Below, in pieces: positions 38,153 to 47,300 of a stretch of DNA of 64,000 nt (positions within the stretch are counted from its first letter, which is position 1; each line of letters starts with the position of its first letter). Made by a program: the position numbers and the translations under genes. The notes beneath the pieces were generated by a model. That model was not told the origin of the DNA. It was given only the letters and a program-made list of their open reading frames with translations, and did no database searches. This DNA is from an uncultured Pseudomonadales bacterium (GTDB lineage Bacteria; Pseudomonadota; Gammaproteobacteria; Pseudomonadales; Porticoccaceae), in contig OX044363.1 in assembly GCA_943846685.1 (NCBI GenBank), positions 1,282,001 through 1,346,000 on the forward strand, written 5' to 3'.

Positions 38153-38545
38153 TCAGAATTCATCCCAACCAAATAGATAGTCAGCGGTTTCAATACTGTC
38201 GATGGAGCCGCCGTCGGGATTGGGCATAACTATTTTATCCGAGAGATCATCGGCGAGTAATTGGTCATCGTGGCTTTTGGCAAATGAACTGCGCCAATCC
38301 TCTGGTGCCCGAGCGCTAACAATAATCATCTTTGACCAGTCATCGAAGCTTATGCTGTTCAGGTCGCTGTTATCTAGGCCATTGTTATCTAGGTTATTGT
38401 TATCGAGGCTATTATTATCGAGACTATTTGTTTCATAGCGAATATCAATAAGGGTCGAATACTCATCAACGGCAATCACTTCAAAGAGTCTGTTTACCGC
38501 TATATCCTGATACCATTGATTGATAATAGGTACACTTTTTCCCAT
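38153..38545 (-). CDS. DUF6763-like small acidic protein
   Basis: The 130-residue product begins MGKSVPIINQWYQDIAVNRLFEVIAVDE, typical of a small uncharacterised gammaproteobacterial family that I believe is DUF6763, and ends in ADYLFGWDEF. The middle contains four to five tandem pentapeptides of the SLDNN/NLDNN type, encoded by a 15-bp repeat at about 38355-38430, which looks like a recent expansion. The ATG at 38545 is preferred because AGGAGGA lies just upstream; the longer frame from 38563 would place that ribosome site inside the gene. Confidence 0.75.
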   Translation of the reverse strand: MGKSVPIINQWYQDIAVNRLFEVIAVDEYSTLIDIRYETNSLDNNSLDNNNLDNNGLDNSDLNSISFDDWSKMIIVSARAPEDWRSSFAKSHDDQLLADDLSDKIVMPNPDGGSIDSIETADYLFGWDEF

Positions 38546-38845
38546 GGTTATCCTCCTCTTCAAGCAACGAAAATATCACTTTATTAATGTTGATGCATGA
38601 TCCTGTCTTTGAGGTTTTGTGACCCAGTTGCGAGAATAAGCAAAAGCTCTGGTTGAACTCTTCCGGATAACTAACTGGAAAATATAAGAATAATTTTTAA
38701 CGGTGATTAAGTGTTTTTCAGGTAAAATTTCTTTTTGGAATAGCCGGGCTTTGTGAAAGAATAAACTTGTCTAAAAAACTGCTGAACTTTTTTAATTAGT
38801 TCGTCAACTGGCTGAAGATTTATAACGCTGTAACTGGAAAAGACA

Positions 38846-39874
38846 ATGACTGAAAAATTACATGGACGACTGATGCTCGATTTGGCCGCAACCTCACTGG
38901 CGGATGATGAGCCGACTCTGCTGCAGAACCCCCATGTAGGCGGGGTTATCCTGTTTGCCCGCAATGTCGAAAGTCGTCAGCAGATCGCAGCGCTAGTTGC
39001 CGAGATAAGAGCCGTAGCACCTCATCTATTGATTGCAGTGGATCAGGAGGGCGGTCGGGTACAGAGATTTCGCGAGGGTTTTAGCCCACTGCCAGCCATG
39101 CAGCAGTTAGGTGACCTATGTGTCAGGGATAGAGAGGCAGGATTGACCCTGTGCCGCGACACCGGTTGGTTAATGGCTTCTGAAGTGATCGCCTGCGGGT
39201 TGGATATTAGCTTTGCCCCGGTATTGGATGTAGATCGCGATACCAGCAGCATTATTGGCGACCGGGCATTTTCCGATCAGCCGCAGCTGGTTATCGAGAT
39301 TGCAGCGGCCTTTATCGAGGGTATGAACGAAGCCGGCATGGCGGCGACCGGTAAACATTTTCCCGGCCACGGGGGTATTTTTGCCGACAGCCATTTAGAA
39401 GCCCCAGTGGATCAGCGCGACTGGCAGCAGCTCTGGGAACATGATCTACGGCCATTTGTTGCACTCTGCCCCAAGCTAGGTGGCATTATGCCGGCGCATA
39501 TTACATTTCCTGCGATCGATCCTGACTCGGTGGGTTTTTCACCCTTTTGGCTGCGCGAGATTCTTCGCGACAGGCTCGGATTTAACGGTGTGATCTTTAG
39601 TGATGATCTGGCCATGAAGGGCGCGGATGTCGCCGGTGGCTATCAGCGCAAGGCTCAGCTTGCTCTAGAGGCTGGTTGCGATATGATTCTGGTCTGCAAT
39701 GACCGCAGTGGGGCCCTTGAGGTATTACAGTATATGGCTGAGGGGAAAACCTCCGCCAGCGAACGAATTTCAGCCATGCTTAAAACAAAATCTATCAGCT
39801 GGGCCGAACTAGAGAATGATTCGCGAAGAGTTGATACCATAGCGCGTCTAAAAACATTAAATAGTCTTAAATAG
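38846..39874 (+). CDS. nagZ: Beta-N-acetylhexosaminidase NagZ
   Basis: NagZ is a cytosolic GH3 enzyme that removes GlcNAc from anhydromuropeptides during cell wall recycling. The 342-residue single-domain product has DQEGGRVQRF, the active-site loop KHFPGHGGIFADSHLEAP (170-187) with the catalytic D-H pair, and the nucleophile region GVIFSDDLAMKGA (248-260). The short one-domain form separates it from the two-domain GH3 glucosidase at 25471. Its context between lexA and mfd is conserved in Pseudomonas. Confidence 0.96.
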   Translation: MTEKLHGRLMLDLAATSLADDEPTLLQNPHVGGVILFARNVESRQQIAALVAEIRAVAPHLLIAVDQEGGRVQRFREGFSPLPAMQQLGDLCVRDREAGLTLCRDTGWLMASEVIACGLDISFAPVLDVDRDTSSIIGDRAFSDQPQLVIEIAAAFIEGMNEAGMAATGKHFPGHGGIFADSHLEAPVDQRDWQQLWEHDLRPFVALCPKLGGIMPAHITFPAIDPDSVGFSPFWLREILRDRLGFNGVIFSDDLAMKGADVAGGYQRKAQLALEAGCDMILVCNDRSGALEVLQYMAEGKTSASERISAMLKTKSISWAELENDSRRVDTIARLKTLNSLK

Positions 39875-39917
39875 CAGGTTAATCACAGTTTTTAAAAGGG
39901 TTAAAAAAGGTTAAACG

Positions 39918-41036
39918 ATGAGCAAAGTAGAAAGCTGGTTGGTCAATTTAACAGGGGCGCAACATCTGTGGATGCTTGAGCTTTTCCTTATTGTTGTAGT
40001 CGCCCTGAGCCTTGGTTATCTGGTCAATCGAATTATCGACAGGCTCGAAGTCCACACCGCAAAAACCATGACAGTCTGGGACGATGCTTTAATCGAAGCG
40101 TGTCGCAAGCCGCTGATATGGCTGGTATGGATCTTAGGCGTTAACTTTGCCGCCGGTGTTGCCGCGCAAAAGATGGATTCAGGTCTCTACGCTCTGGTCG
40201 ACCCGATTAACCGCATCGCGCTGATATTTTTAGGCTCAGTATTTTTAACCAATTTTATTAAGCGCGCTGAGCGCAATCTGGTGCATCCAGACTTTATCTC
40301 TAAACCTCTGGATGAAACCACGGTTCGCGCTGTCGGCAAGCTATTGCGAGCGGCGGTGATTATTACCGCTGTGCTGATCGCCATGCAGTTGTTTGGCTAC
40401 AGTATTTCAGGGCTGTTGGCCTTTGGTGGTATTGGCGGTATCGCCATGGGTTTTGCGGCCAAAGACCTGTTGGCAAACTTCTTTGGAGGTCTGATGATTT
40501 ATCTGGATCGTCCGTTTTCTGTGGGCGATTGGATTCGCTCCCCGGACAAAGAGATTGAGGGAACCGTGGAAGATATCGGTTGGCGTCTGACCAGAATCCG
40601 CACCTTTGATAAGCGCCCGCTGTATATTCCCAATGCGGTCTTTGCCAATATTTCCGTGGAGAACCCATCGCGGATGACCAACCGCAGAATTTACGAGACC
40701 GTGGGTATTCGCTACGACGATCTGCACAAGATGGATACGATAGCTGCTGAGGTGAAAACCATGCTCAGCGAGCACCCAGAGATCGACAATAATCTTATTA
40801 TGATGGTCAACTTTAATAAGTTTGCCGCCAGCTCTCTGGACTTCTTTATCTACGTATTTACCAAGACAACTGACTGGGCGCACTACCATGTGATCAAACA
40901 GGATGTGCTGTTAAAAGTTGCCGCTATTATCGAAGCCAATCAAGCTGAGATTGCTTTCCCAACCTCTACATTGCAGGTGCCTCATGCTATTGAAATTTCA
41001 GGTGCTTCTCCTCAACAGCCTCAAATAGGTCAATAG
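39918..41036 (+). CDS. Mechanosensitive ion channel family protein (MscS type)
   Basis: The 372-residue inner-membrane protein has three to four N-terminal helices, then the MscS pore and beta domain: FGGIGGIAMGFAAKDLLANFFGGLMIYLDRPF (split over residues about 173-205), VGDWIRSPDKEIEGTVEDIGW and TRIRTFDKRPLYIPNAVF. It probably releases osmolytes on hypo-osmotic shock. It starts 43 bases after nagZ and may be cotranscribed. Confidence 0.93.
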   Translation: MSKVESWLVNLTGAQHLWMLELFLIVVVALSLGYLVNRIIDRLEVHTAKTMTVWDDALIEACRKPLIWLVWILGVNFAAGVAAQKMDSGLYALVDPINRIALIFLGSVFLTNFIKRAERNLVHPDFISKPLDETTVRAVGKLLRAAVIITAVLIAMQLFGYSISGLLAFGGIGGIAMGFAAKDLLANFFGGLMIYLDRPFSVGDWIRSPDKEIEGTVEDIGWRLTRIRTFDKRPLYIPNAVFANISVENPSRMTNRRIYETVGIRYDDLHKMDTIAAEVKTMLSEHPEIDNNLIMMVNFNKFAASSLDFFIYVFTKTTDWAHYHVIKQDVLLKVAAIIEANQAEIAFPTSTLQVPHAIEISGASPQQPQIGQ

Positions 41037-41273
41037 TGAAAGTGACTTGGGTTGTTTGAGATTAATGTTGGAATAGTCCGGAAAGATTAACTACAGTTTA
41101 AAAAGCGTCTGTTCATAGTGTTATGCATAGTGTTATGAGGGGCATAAGGAATGGCGCTTAAACGATGCACAAAAAAACATATAACAAGGATGCTATAACA
41201 GGGATGCAGTAGATGCTGCATGGACACGCCTAAAGAAGCAGCTCAGGTAGGCGCAGGATAAGGAGATCATGTC
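41037..41273. other. Intergenic region with a short tandem repeat
   Basis: The gap after the MscS gene holds a 12-bp direct repeat (CATAGTGTTATG twice, about 41116-41139). No other gene, hairpin terminator or convincing promoter is visible before the small frame at 41274. Confidence 0.4.
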
Positions 41274-41345
41274 ATGGATTTGACAGTGTTTTGTGTGTGG
41301 ACCGGTTTACCTATAACTATCTGCCGGGATGGTTATAGCCAATGA
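41274..41345 (+). CDS. Possible 23-residue leader peptide coupled to the membrane protein gene
   Basis: A consensus AAGGAG at 41260-41265 lies eight bases before an ATG whose 23-codon frame (MDLTVFCVWTGLPIT at the start) ends in a TGA overlapping the ATG of the next gene (ATGA). The 327-residue gene lacks its own good ribosome site, so translational coupling is plausible. It is not recognised as a known peptide. An alternative ATG at 41269 in another frame gives only four residues. Confidence 0.35.
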   Translation: MDLTVFCVWTGLPITICRDGYSQ

Positions 41346-42325
41346 TTCAATCTCTTCAGCGCGGGTTTCTCGTCCTCGTAGTGATTAATACCTGGTGCTT
41401 GCTCGGCATCATCCTTTTCGACTACCTGCTGGGTAATATTCTCGGGCTTATCTCAACCTCAATAAACAGTCAGGCCTGGGCCATTCTATTGCTTGCGGCA
41501 CTGTCATTTTCCTCCGCCTTAAAAGCCACACAGCTCAATATAAAGCAGTGGTTTTCAACCACCAGAGTTGGCCTTTATCTCGCTGAATCCCTCGGTGGCT
41601 GTCAGGCCATAGTTGTTCGTGCGCTTCACAGTCTCTATACCAATATCTACCTGTCGGCGGACGTGGTGTTCTGTATTGGTGCGCCGCTATTAATTATTGC
41701 GGCGACCGCCGGCTGGTGGTTACTTGACGAGGTTAGCTATCTGGCACTGCTTGGATACTGTTGCATGATTTCGCTGATTGTATTTACCGGTCTCTACAGT
41801 AATTTGGTACGCCTGCTATCTCTGGGTTATTTTTTCGGTTACTGGTTAGTCAGCGATGATTGGCTGCTTTATCCATTTTTCGCGCCGGCACTGGTACAGA
41901 AAAATATTGTGATTATGGTCAGTGGTTCGGCAGCCAGCTGGTTGCCGATGGTTGGACTTGTGCTGATCGTTTATCTCTTGGTTCTACGGCGCACATCCAG
42001 CTCTAAAGGGCAGGCTATGAGTTCTGATAGCCCCGATTCCAATAGACTTATTGTCAGGCCTATTGTTCCCAAGTTCTTAGAGGTTATTCCTAAGAGGTCT
42101 AGCCGAGAATTATTTGGAAGCAGCCTGTCGCTTTTCTGTCTTGTTATGGCGATACCGCTGGGCATATTGGTTCTCAATAATATTTTTGCCTACATTAACC
42201 CTCATGTGCTTTTTGCCGGCTTTGCCATCTGGATACTGGATCGGCACTGGCAGACCGATGTAGCCAATGAACCGGCCTTATCTGCGGATTTAAGGTATTT
42301 TGCTAATTTAATTTGGAAGCATTAG
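41342..42325 (+). CDS. Integral membrane protein of unknown function
   Basis: This 327-residue protein has about seven to eight hydrophobic segments, starting with LVLVVINTWCLLGIILFDYLLG and including VVFCIGAPLLIIAATAGWWLL and WLPMVGLVLIVYLLVL. A basic cytosolic loop (about 220-265) follows, then one or two more helices and a soluble tail with WILDRHWQTDVANEPALSADL. I do not recognise the family. It lies alone between MscS and a lipocalin gene. Confidence 0.72.
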   Translation: MIQSLQRGFLVLVVINTWCLLGIILFDYLLGNILGLISTSINSQAWAILLLAALSFSSALKATQLNIKQWFSTTRVGLYLAESLGGCQAIVVRALHSLYTNIYLSADVVFCIGAPLLIIAATAGWWLLDEVSYLALLGYCCMISLIVFTGLYSNLVRLLSLGYFFGYWLVSDDWLLYPFFAPALVQKNIVIMVSGSAASWLPMVGLVLIVYLLVLRRTSSSKGQAMSSDSPDSNRLIVRPIVPKFLEVIPKRSSRELFGSSLSLFCLVMAIPLGILVLNNIFAYINPHVLFAGFAIWILDRHWQTDVANEPALSADLRYFANLIWKH

Positions 42326-42332
42326 CGGCACT

Positions 42333-42388
42333 TTTAGATAAGCTTCTTTAGGCAAGCCTCTTTAGACAGGCCTCTTTAGACAAGCTTG
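42333..42388. repeat. 14-bp tandem repeat, four copies
   Basis: TTTAGATAAGCTTC and three variants (TTTAGGCAAGCCTC, TTTAGACAGGCCTC, TTTAGACAAGCTTG) follow each other at 42333, 42347, 42361 and 42375, just after the membrane protein gene. Each unit has a small internal palindrome (AAGCTT or GGCC-like). Confidence 0.85.
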
Positions 42389-42422
42389 GTGAGTTAAACC
42401 TATTCTCAGAATCGCTTTACTC

Positions 42423-42428
42423 TATAAT
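42423..42428 (+). promoter_or_regulatory. Candidate -10 box for the lipocalin gene
   Basis: TATAAT lies 40 bases before the lipocalin ATG. No good -35 box is present at 17 bases, so this is only a partial promoter match. Confidence 0.35.
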
Positions 42429-42467
42429 TGCCGACTAACTTTATTCGCTATTATAGAGAGGCGTACG

Positions 42468-43055
42468 ATGCGATTGAGAATACTACTGAGCTGTTTCTTG
42501 GCCACTTTACTGCTTACCGGCTGTCTGGGTTCTCCAGAGGGCGTCATTGCTATCAATGATTTTGATAAGCAGCGTTATCTGGGTCGCTGGTATGAGGTGG
42601 CGCGACTCGACCACTCCTTTGAGCGCGGACTTAGCAATGTCACGGCGGACTATTCGTTGCGTAAAGATGGTGGTTTAAAGGTGATCAACCGCGGTTATTC
42701 CCTAGAGGAGGGTGCCTGGAGTGAAGCTGAGGGCAAGGCTTACTTTATCGATGATGAGCAGCAGGGGCATTTAAAGGTCTCATTTTTTGGACCCTTTTAT
42801 GGCTCGTATATTATTTTTGAGGCAGGGTCTTTCCCAGAAAATCAATCTTTCGACTATCAATATTCTTTTGTCGCCGGTAACAGCACAGATTATCTATGGT
42901 TGTTGGCAAGAACCCCAACCATTAGCCCCCTATTGCGCGAGCACTTTATACAGCGAGTTGCTGAGCTAGGTTTTAACCCCGAGGCGTTAATCTTTGTGGA
43001 TCAGGATTTAAATACCCCTCTAGATGCAACGCCAGCGACAAAGGTTTCGCCCTAG
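42468..43055 (+). CDS. Lipocalin family lipoprotein (Blc type)
   Basis: The 195-residue product has a lipoprotein signal with lipobox LTGC (C19) followed by GSPEG, then the lipocalin start YLGRWYEVARLDHSFERGLSN, the internal FFGPFYGSYIIFE strand and DYLWLLARTP near the end. The glycine at +2 of the mature protein suggests outer-membrane sorting by the Lol system, whose genes lie at the end of this window. It is paralogous to the partial lipocalin at the start of the window. A ribosome site AGAGAGG precedes the ATG. Confidence 0.93.
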   Translation: MRLRILLSCFLATLLLTGCLGSPEGVIAINDFDKQRYLGRWYEVARLDHSFERGLSNVTADYSLRKDGGLKVINRGYSLEEGAWSEAEGKAYFIDDEQQGHLKVSFFGPFYGSYIIFEAGSFPENQSFDYQYSFVAGNSTDYLWLLARTPTISPLLREHFIQRVAELGFNPEALIFVDQDLNTPLDATPATKVSP

Positions 43056-43085
43056 CGGTTTTCTTTTTTGTGGGGAAGGGTGCTT

Positions 43086-44284
43086 CTATTCTGGCTCTGA
43101 ACCCGTCTCTAAATCAGTCTCTAAATCAGCCTCTTCAAGCGGATTGGTGATCTCCACTTCGTGGGGTTTAATAGTGACCAGCATGCCCATTTTCGGATGA
43201 TCCAGATAATAGCTCTGCTGTTCTTCCAGGCGTTTTGACTGATTAAAAACCCATAGGGTCGATACTGGGTATTCAACTGATTGTAGAGGGTTTAACGGGT
43301 TAGCATCGACTGGCGTCGGTTCTGCTTCGAGCTCGTCAACTGCGTTCACTAAAGCCTCTGAATTTACTGGGCTACCTATAAAGAAATCTTCAAGATTTGC
43401 TACATTAAGCGATAGTTCGAGCATTTCCTGCCCATCGCTAAGGCTCTGTTCTGGCATCACCGGAAAGGCGGGTAGTTTTACGAACTGTGCTGTTGCCAAA
43501 TCCGCCTGATCAATAAAGTTTAAAAGCCATAGGTCAGACTGGAAATGCAGAAAGCGAGATTTATAAAAACGCAGACTGCCTTCAATTTCATAGCGATCCT
43601 GATACTGCTTGCCGGCTTTGATAACGACCCAGGGATCAGCGGCATTTTTATCGGCGGCAAAGCGCCAGGCCTGATGAAAAACCACATTGTATTTTTTACG
43701 ACGATCAAGAGCTCTGGCACTGTCGTTTAGATCGCGGAACTCTTTATCTAATTTGATAAAAGGCTTTTCATATTCTGGGATATAGATTGGTTCTGGAGCT
43801 GGCTCCAGTTCTTGCTCAGTGGGTATGGAAACTTCACCATTACTGGCAAGCAGGGGAATCTGCACGGGTTGCGAACCGCTGCTCTGGGTCCTAGCTGTGC
43901 AATACCACCATTGGCAAAGGTCAGGGCAGGATCTTCGACAGTTATCAGCGGTATGGCTCTTGGGCTGGTTCCACTCTCGTGATCAAGAGTCTCGTAATCA
44001 AGAACCGGGTAGTTACTGCCTATATAGTCAGTGTCGACCAACTCGACGACTTTTTCGGGGAAGTCCAGGCTGTATGTTTTCGGCGGCTGTTCATTGCCGG
44101 CGTAGCCCTGCTGCGTAAAGATCACCACTTCGACCTGATACCAAGCCGCGTCTTGCTCTGGATCATCGGCTTCTTGTGCCAAGCTTAGGTTGGAGGCAAA
44201 GGAAAGACCGCAAGTAAGAGTACAGGCAAAAGTCCACAGGTGCTTTGTGAGCCGTGGTGAATTCTGCTGCTGATCTCTGTTCAT
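43086..44284 (-). pseudogene. csiV: CsiV family protein, broken by one frameshift
   Basis: The N-terminal part starts at 44284 with a signal peptide (LTCGLSFASNLSLA) and AAWYQVEVVIFTQQG, the family start. It runs in one frame to about 43900. The C-terminal part (LDRRKKYNVVFHQAWR, EIEGSLRFYKSRFLHFQSDLWL, DHPKMGMLVTI) is one frame away and ends at 43086. The break lies in the low-conservation region of about 43870-43930, with a net loss of one base. CsiV is a periplasmic protein linked to capsule and cell shape through peptidoglycan in Acinetobacter and is the usual neighbour of mfd. Both halves are well conserved, so a sequencing error is a real alternative. Confidence 0.82.
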
Positions 44285-44337
44285 ATTCTGACTATTCCCT
44301 TAATGCTGTCTTTTACAACTGTCCATTTGGTTAATGG

Positions 44338-47300
44338 CTAATCGGATTGCGGCAGCAGCTTATCCAGTATTTCAGTTAAGCCGTCGACACGCTCTTTAGC
44401 GCTTTCCATAGGCATAGTGAAACTCAGTTGATCATTGTTTTGCAAGCGGAAAATACTTGGATGTGCCTGCACCATTTTGATAATGGTCAGCGGCTCAACA
44501 ATAGTGCTAGAGCTAAATTTAAGTCTACCGCCATTCGGCCCCGCTTCAATTTTCAGCAGCCCGAGTTGCTCGCCGGTCTGGCGCAGTTTCGCCAGCTCAA
44601 ATAGTGTCTTTACCGGATCCGGTAAAAGGCCAAAGCGGTCGATCATTTCCACCTGCAGTTCATGCAACTGGCTATCGCTCTGACAGTTGGCGAGTCGCTT
44701 ATAGAGCGTCAGGCGCATATTCACATCCGGCAGGTAATCATCGGGAATCAAGGCTGGCAGATGTAGGTTCACCTCTAACCCCTGATCCATGCCCGCGCCC
44801 AGTTCCGGCTGCTTGCCTTCTTTGATAGTTTTAACCGCGCGTTCAAGCATCTCCATATACAGGGTAAAGCCGATCGCTTGAATATGGCCGCTCTGTTCTT
44901 CGCCGAGCAGTTCGCCGGCGCCGCGGATTTCCAGATCGTTGGTCGCCAGCGTAAAGCCGGAACCCAGATGGTCCGCCGCAGAAATTGCTTCGAGGCGCTT
45001 TTTGGCATCCTCAGTCATCGCCTTTGGATGCGGGGTCAACAGATAGGCATAGGCCTGATGATGTGAACGACCGACACGACCGCGCAGTTGATGCAGTTGC
45101 GCTAGACCAAATTTATCGGCGCGCTCAATAAGAATCGTGTTGGCGCTGGGGATATCGATACCGGTTTCAATAATCGTGGTACAGACCAGAACATTAAAGC
45201 GCTGGTGATAAAAGTCCGACATCACCTGTTCCAACTGCCGCTCGCGCATCTGTCCGTGGGCAAAATTGATTCTTGCCTCAGGAACCAACTGCTGCAGATC
45301 ATCGACGATACGCTGAATATTCTTTACATCGTTGTGCAAAAAGTAGACCTGCCCACCGCGTAAAATTTCTCGCAGTATGGCTTCGCGGGTAACTCGGTCT
45401 TCCTGTTGGCGGATAAAGGTTTTGACCGAGAGACGGCGCGCCGGTGGGGTGGCGATAATCGATAGATCGCGTACCGCGTGCATGGACATATTTAGAGTCC
45501 GCGGGATTGGCGTAGCGGTCATGGTTAAAATATCCACCGAGGTCCGCAGGGATTTAATTTTATCTTTCTGACGCACACCAAAGCGATGCTCTTCATCAAT
45601 AATCAGCAGGCCAAGCCGTCTAAAATCGATTTTCGCATGGAGTAATTTATGGGTGCTGATCAAAATATCGACCTTGCCATTCTCCGCGTCGGCAATTACC
45701 TGATCCTGTTCCTGAGCGGTGCGGAAGCGCGACAGCTCTTCAACCACCACCGGCCAGTTGGCAAAGCGGTCGCGGAAGTTTTGTAAATGCTGATGGGCGA
45801 GTAGGGTGGTGGGGACTAAGACTACGACCTGTTTGCCGCTGGAGACTGCGGTAAAGGCCGCGCGCATAGCGACTTCGGTTTTACCAAAGCCAACATCACC
45901 ACAGACCAGGCGATCCATCGGCTGTGGACTCAGCAGATCGCGGCGCACGGCATTAATAGCTTCAAGCTGGTCGCCGGTTTCCTCAAACGGGAAGTCGCTG
46001 CTGAATTTTCGGTAATCCTCTTCATTACTGGCACAGGCAAAACCGATTCGTGCTGCGCGCCGGGCATAGATGTCGAGCAGTTCTGCGGCGGTATCGCGCA
46101 CCTGTTTAACCGCTTTTTCTTTGGCCTTAACCCATTTATCACTGCCAAGTTTATGCAGCGGTGCCATGGATTGATCGCCGCCACCAAAGCGGCTAATAAG
46201 ATGTAGTGAAGATACCGGTACATAGAGCTTTGCCTCATTGGCATAAACCAGCATCAGAAACTCTTGCTTGGATTTGTCGACATCCAGAGTCACCAGACCC
46301 TGATAGCGGCCCACACCGTGATCCATATGTACCACGGGGGCACCGTGCTCAAGTTCGGCGAGACTTTTAAAGATATAGTCCGGTGATTCCGAGGCCTTTG
46401 AGCGACGACGACGCTGCATCACCTGTTGGCCAAATAGCTCGCCTTCGGTGATCAGGCAGATGCCCTGTTCGGGACAGTAAACACCCTGATCAATCGGGTA
46501 GGTGGTGATGGCGTGTTGATGGTCAGTATCGAGAAATTCCTGCCAGTGCTGAATTTCGCTGGCAACAATATTTACTTTTTTAAGCATACCGGCGAGCACT
46601 TCGCGGCGGCCTGCGGACTCTGCACAGAATAGAATTCGCCCCTTAAAGCTCTGGGTAAACTCTTCGAGCTTGGATAATGGGTTACTGAGCTTGGCGTTAG
46701 CGGCGACATCGGGAACTGCGCGCAGGTTGATATTACGACTACCCGTTTTATCGGCAACCGCCTGCCGGTCAATTTCAGTGCGGGGTAATTTTTTAATTTG
46801 CTGAAAGACTTCATCGACAGCCAGAAACAGTTGTTTTGGCGGCAGAATAGGGCGGGTGGGATCAACGCCGTACTCTGTGTAGCGGGCTTTCACATCCTGC
46901 CAGAAAGTCTGAGCCGCTTCTTCAATACCCACATGACTAAACAGCTGTGTATTGGCCGGCATATAGTCAAACAGGTTCGCGGTCTGGTCAAAAAACAGGC
47001 TTAGATAGTACTCGATCCCCTGAGGGGCAATACCGTCATTGATATCTCTGTAGACCGGACATTTCGAGGCGTCCTGATCAAAGTTGTCATGCCAGTTATT
47101 AAGAAACAGGTTGGTTGCCTGCTTATCTAGCGGAAACTCCCGTGCCGGCAGCAGCTGAATTTGCGTGACATTTTCTGAGGTTCTCTGGGACTCCGCATCA
47201 AACAGGCGCAGGCTTTCAATTTCATCGTCGAGTAGATCAATACGGAAGGGTTGCTTGGCACCCATGGGGTAGATGTCGATCAGCGAACCACGGAAGGCGT

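Noticed and set aside
38707..38964. An 85-codon minus-strand frame upstream of nagZ
   Set aside because: It overlaps the nagZ start antisense and looks like AT-rich noncoding sequence.
38846..39874. nagZ considered as part of the glucan locus because it is GH3
   Set aside because: It is the short single-domain NagZ form with the KHFPGHG loop and lies in the conserved cell-wall recycling context.
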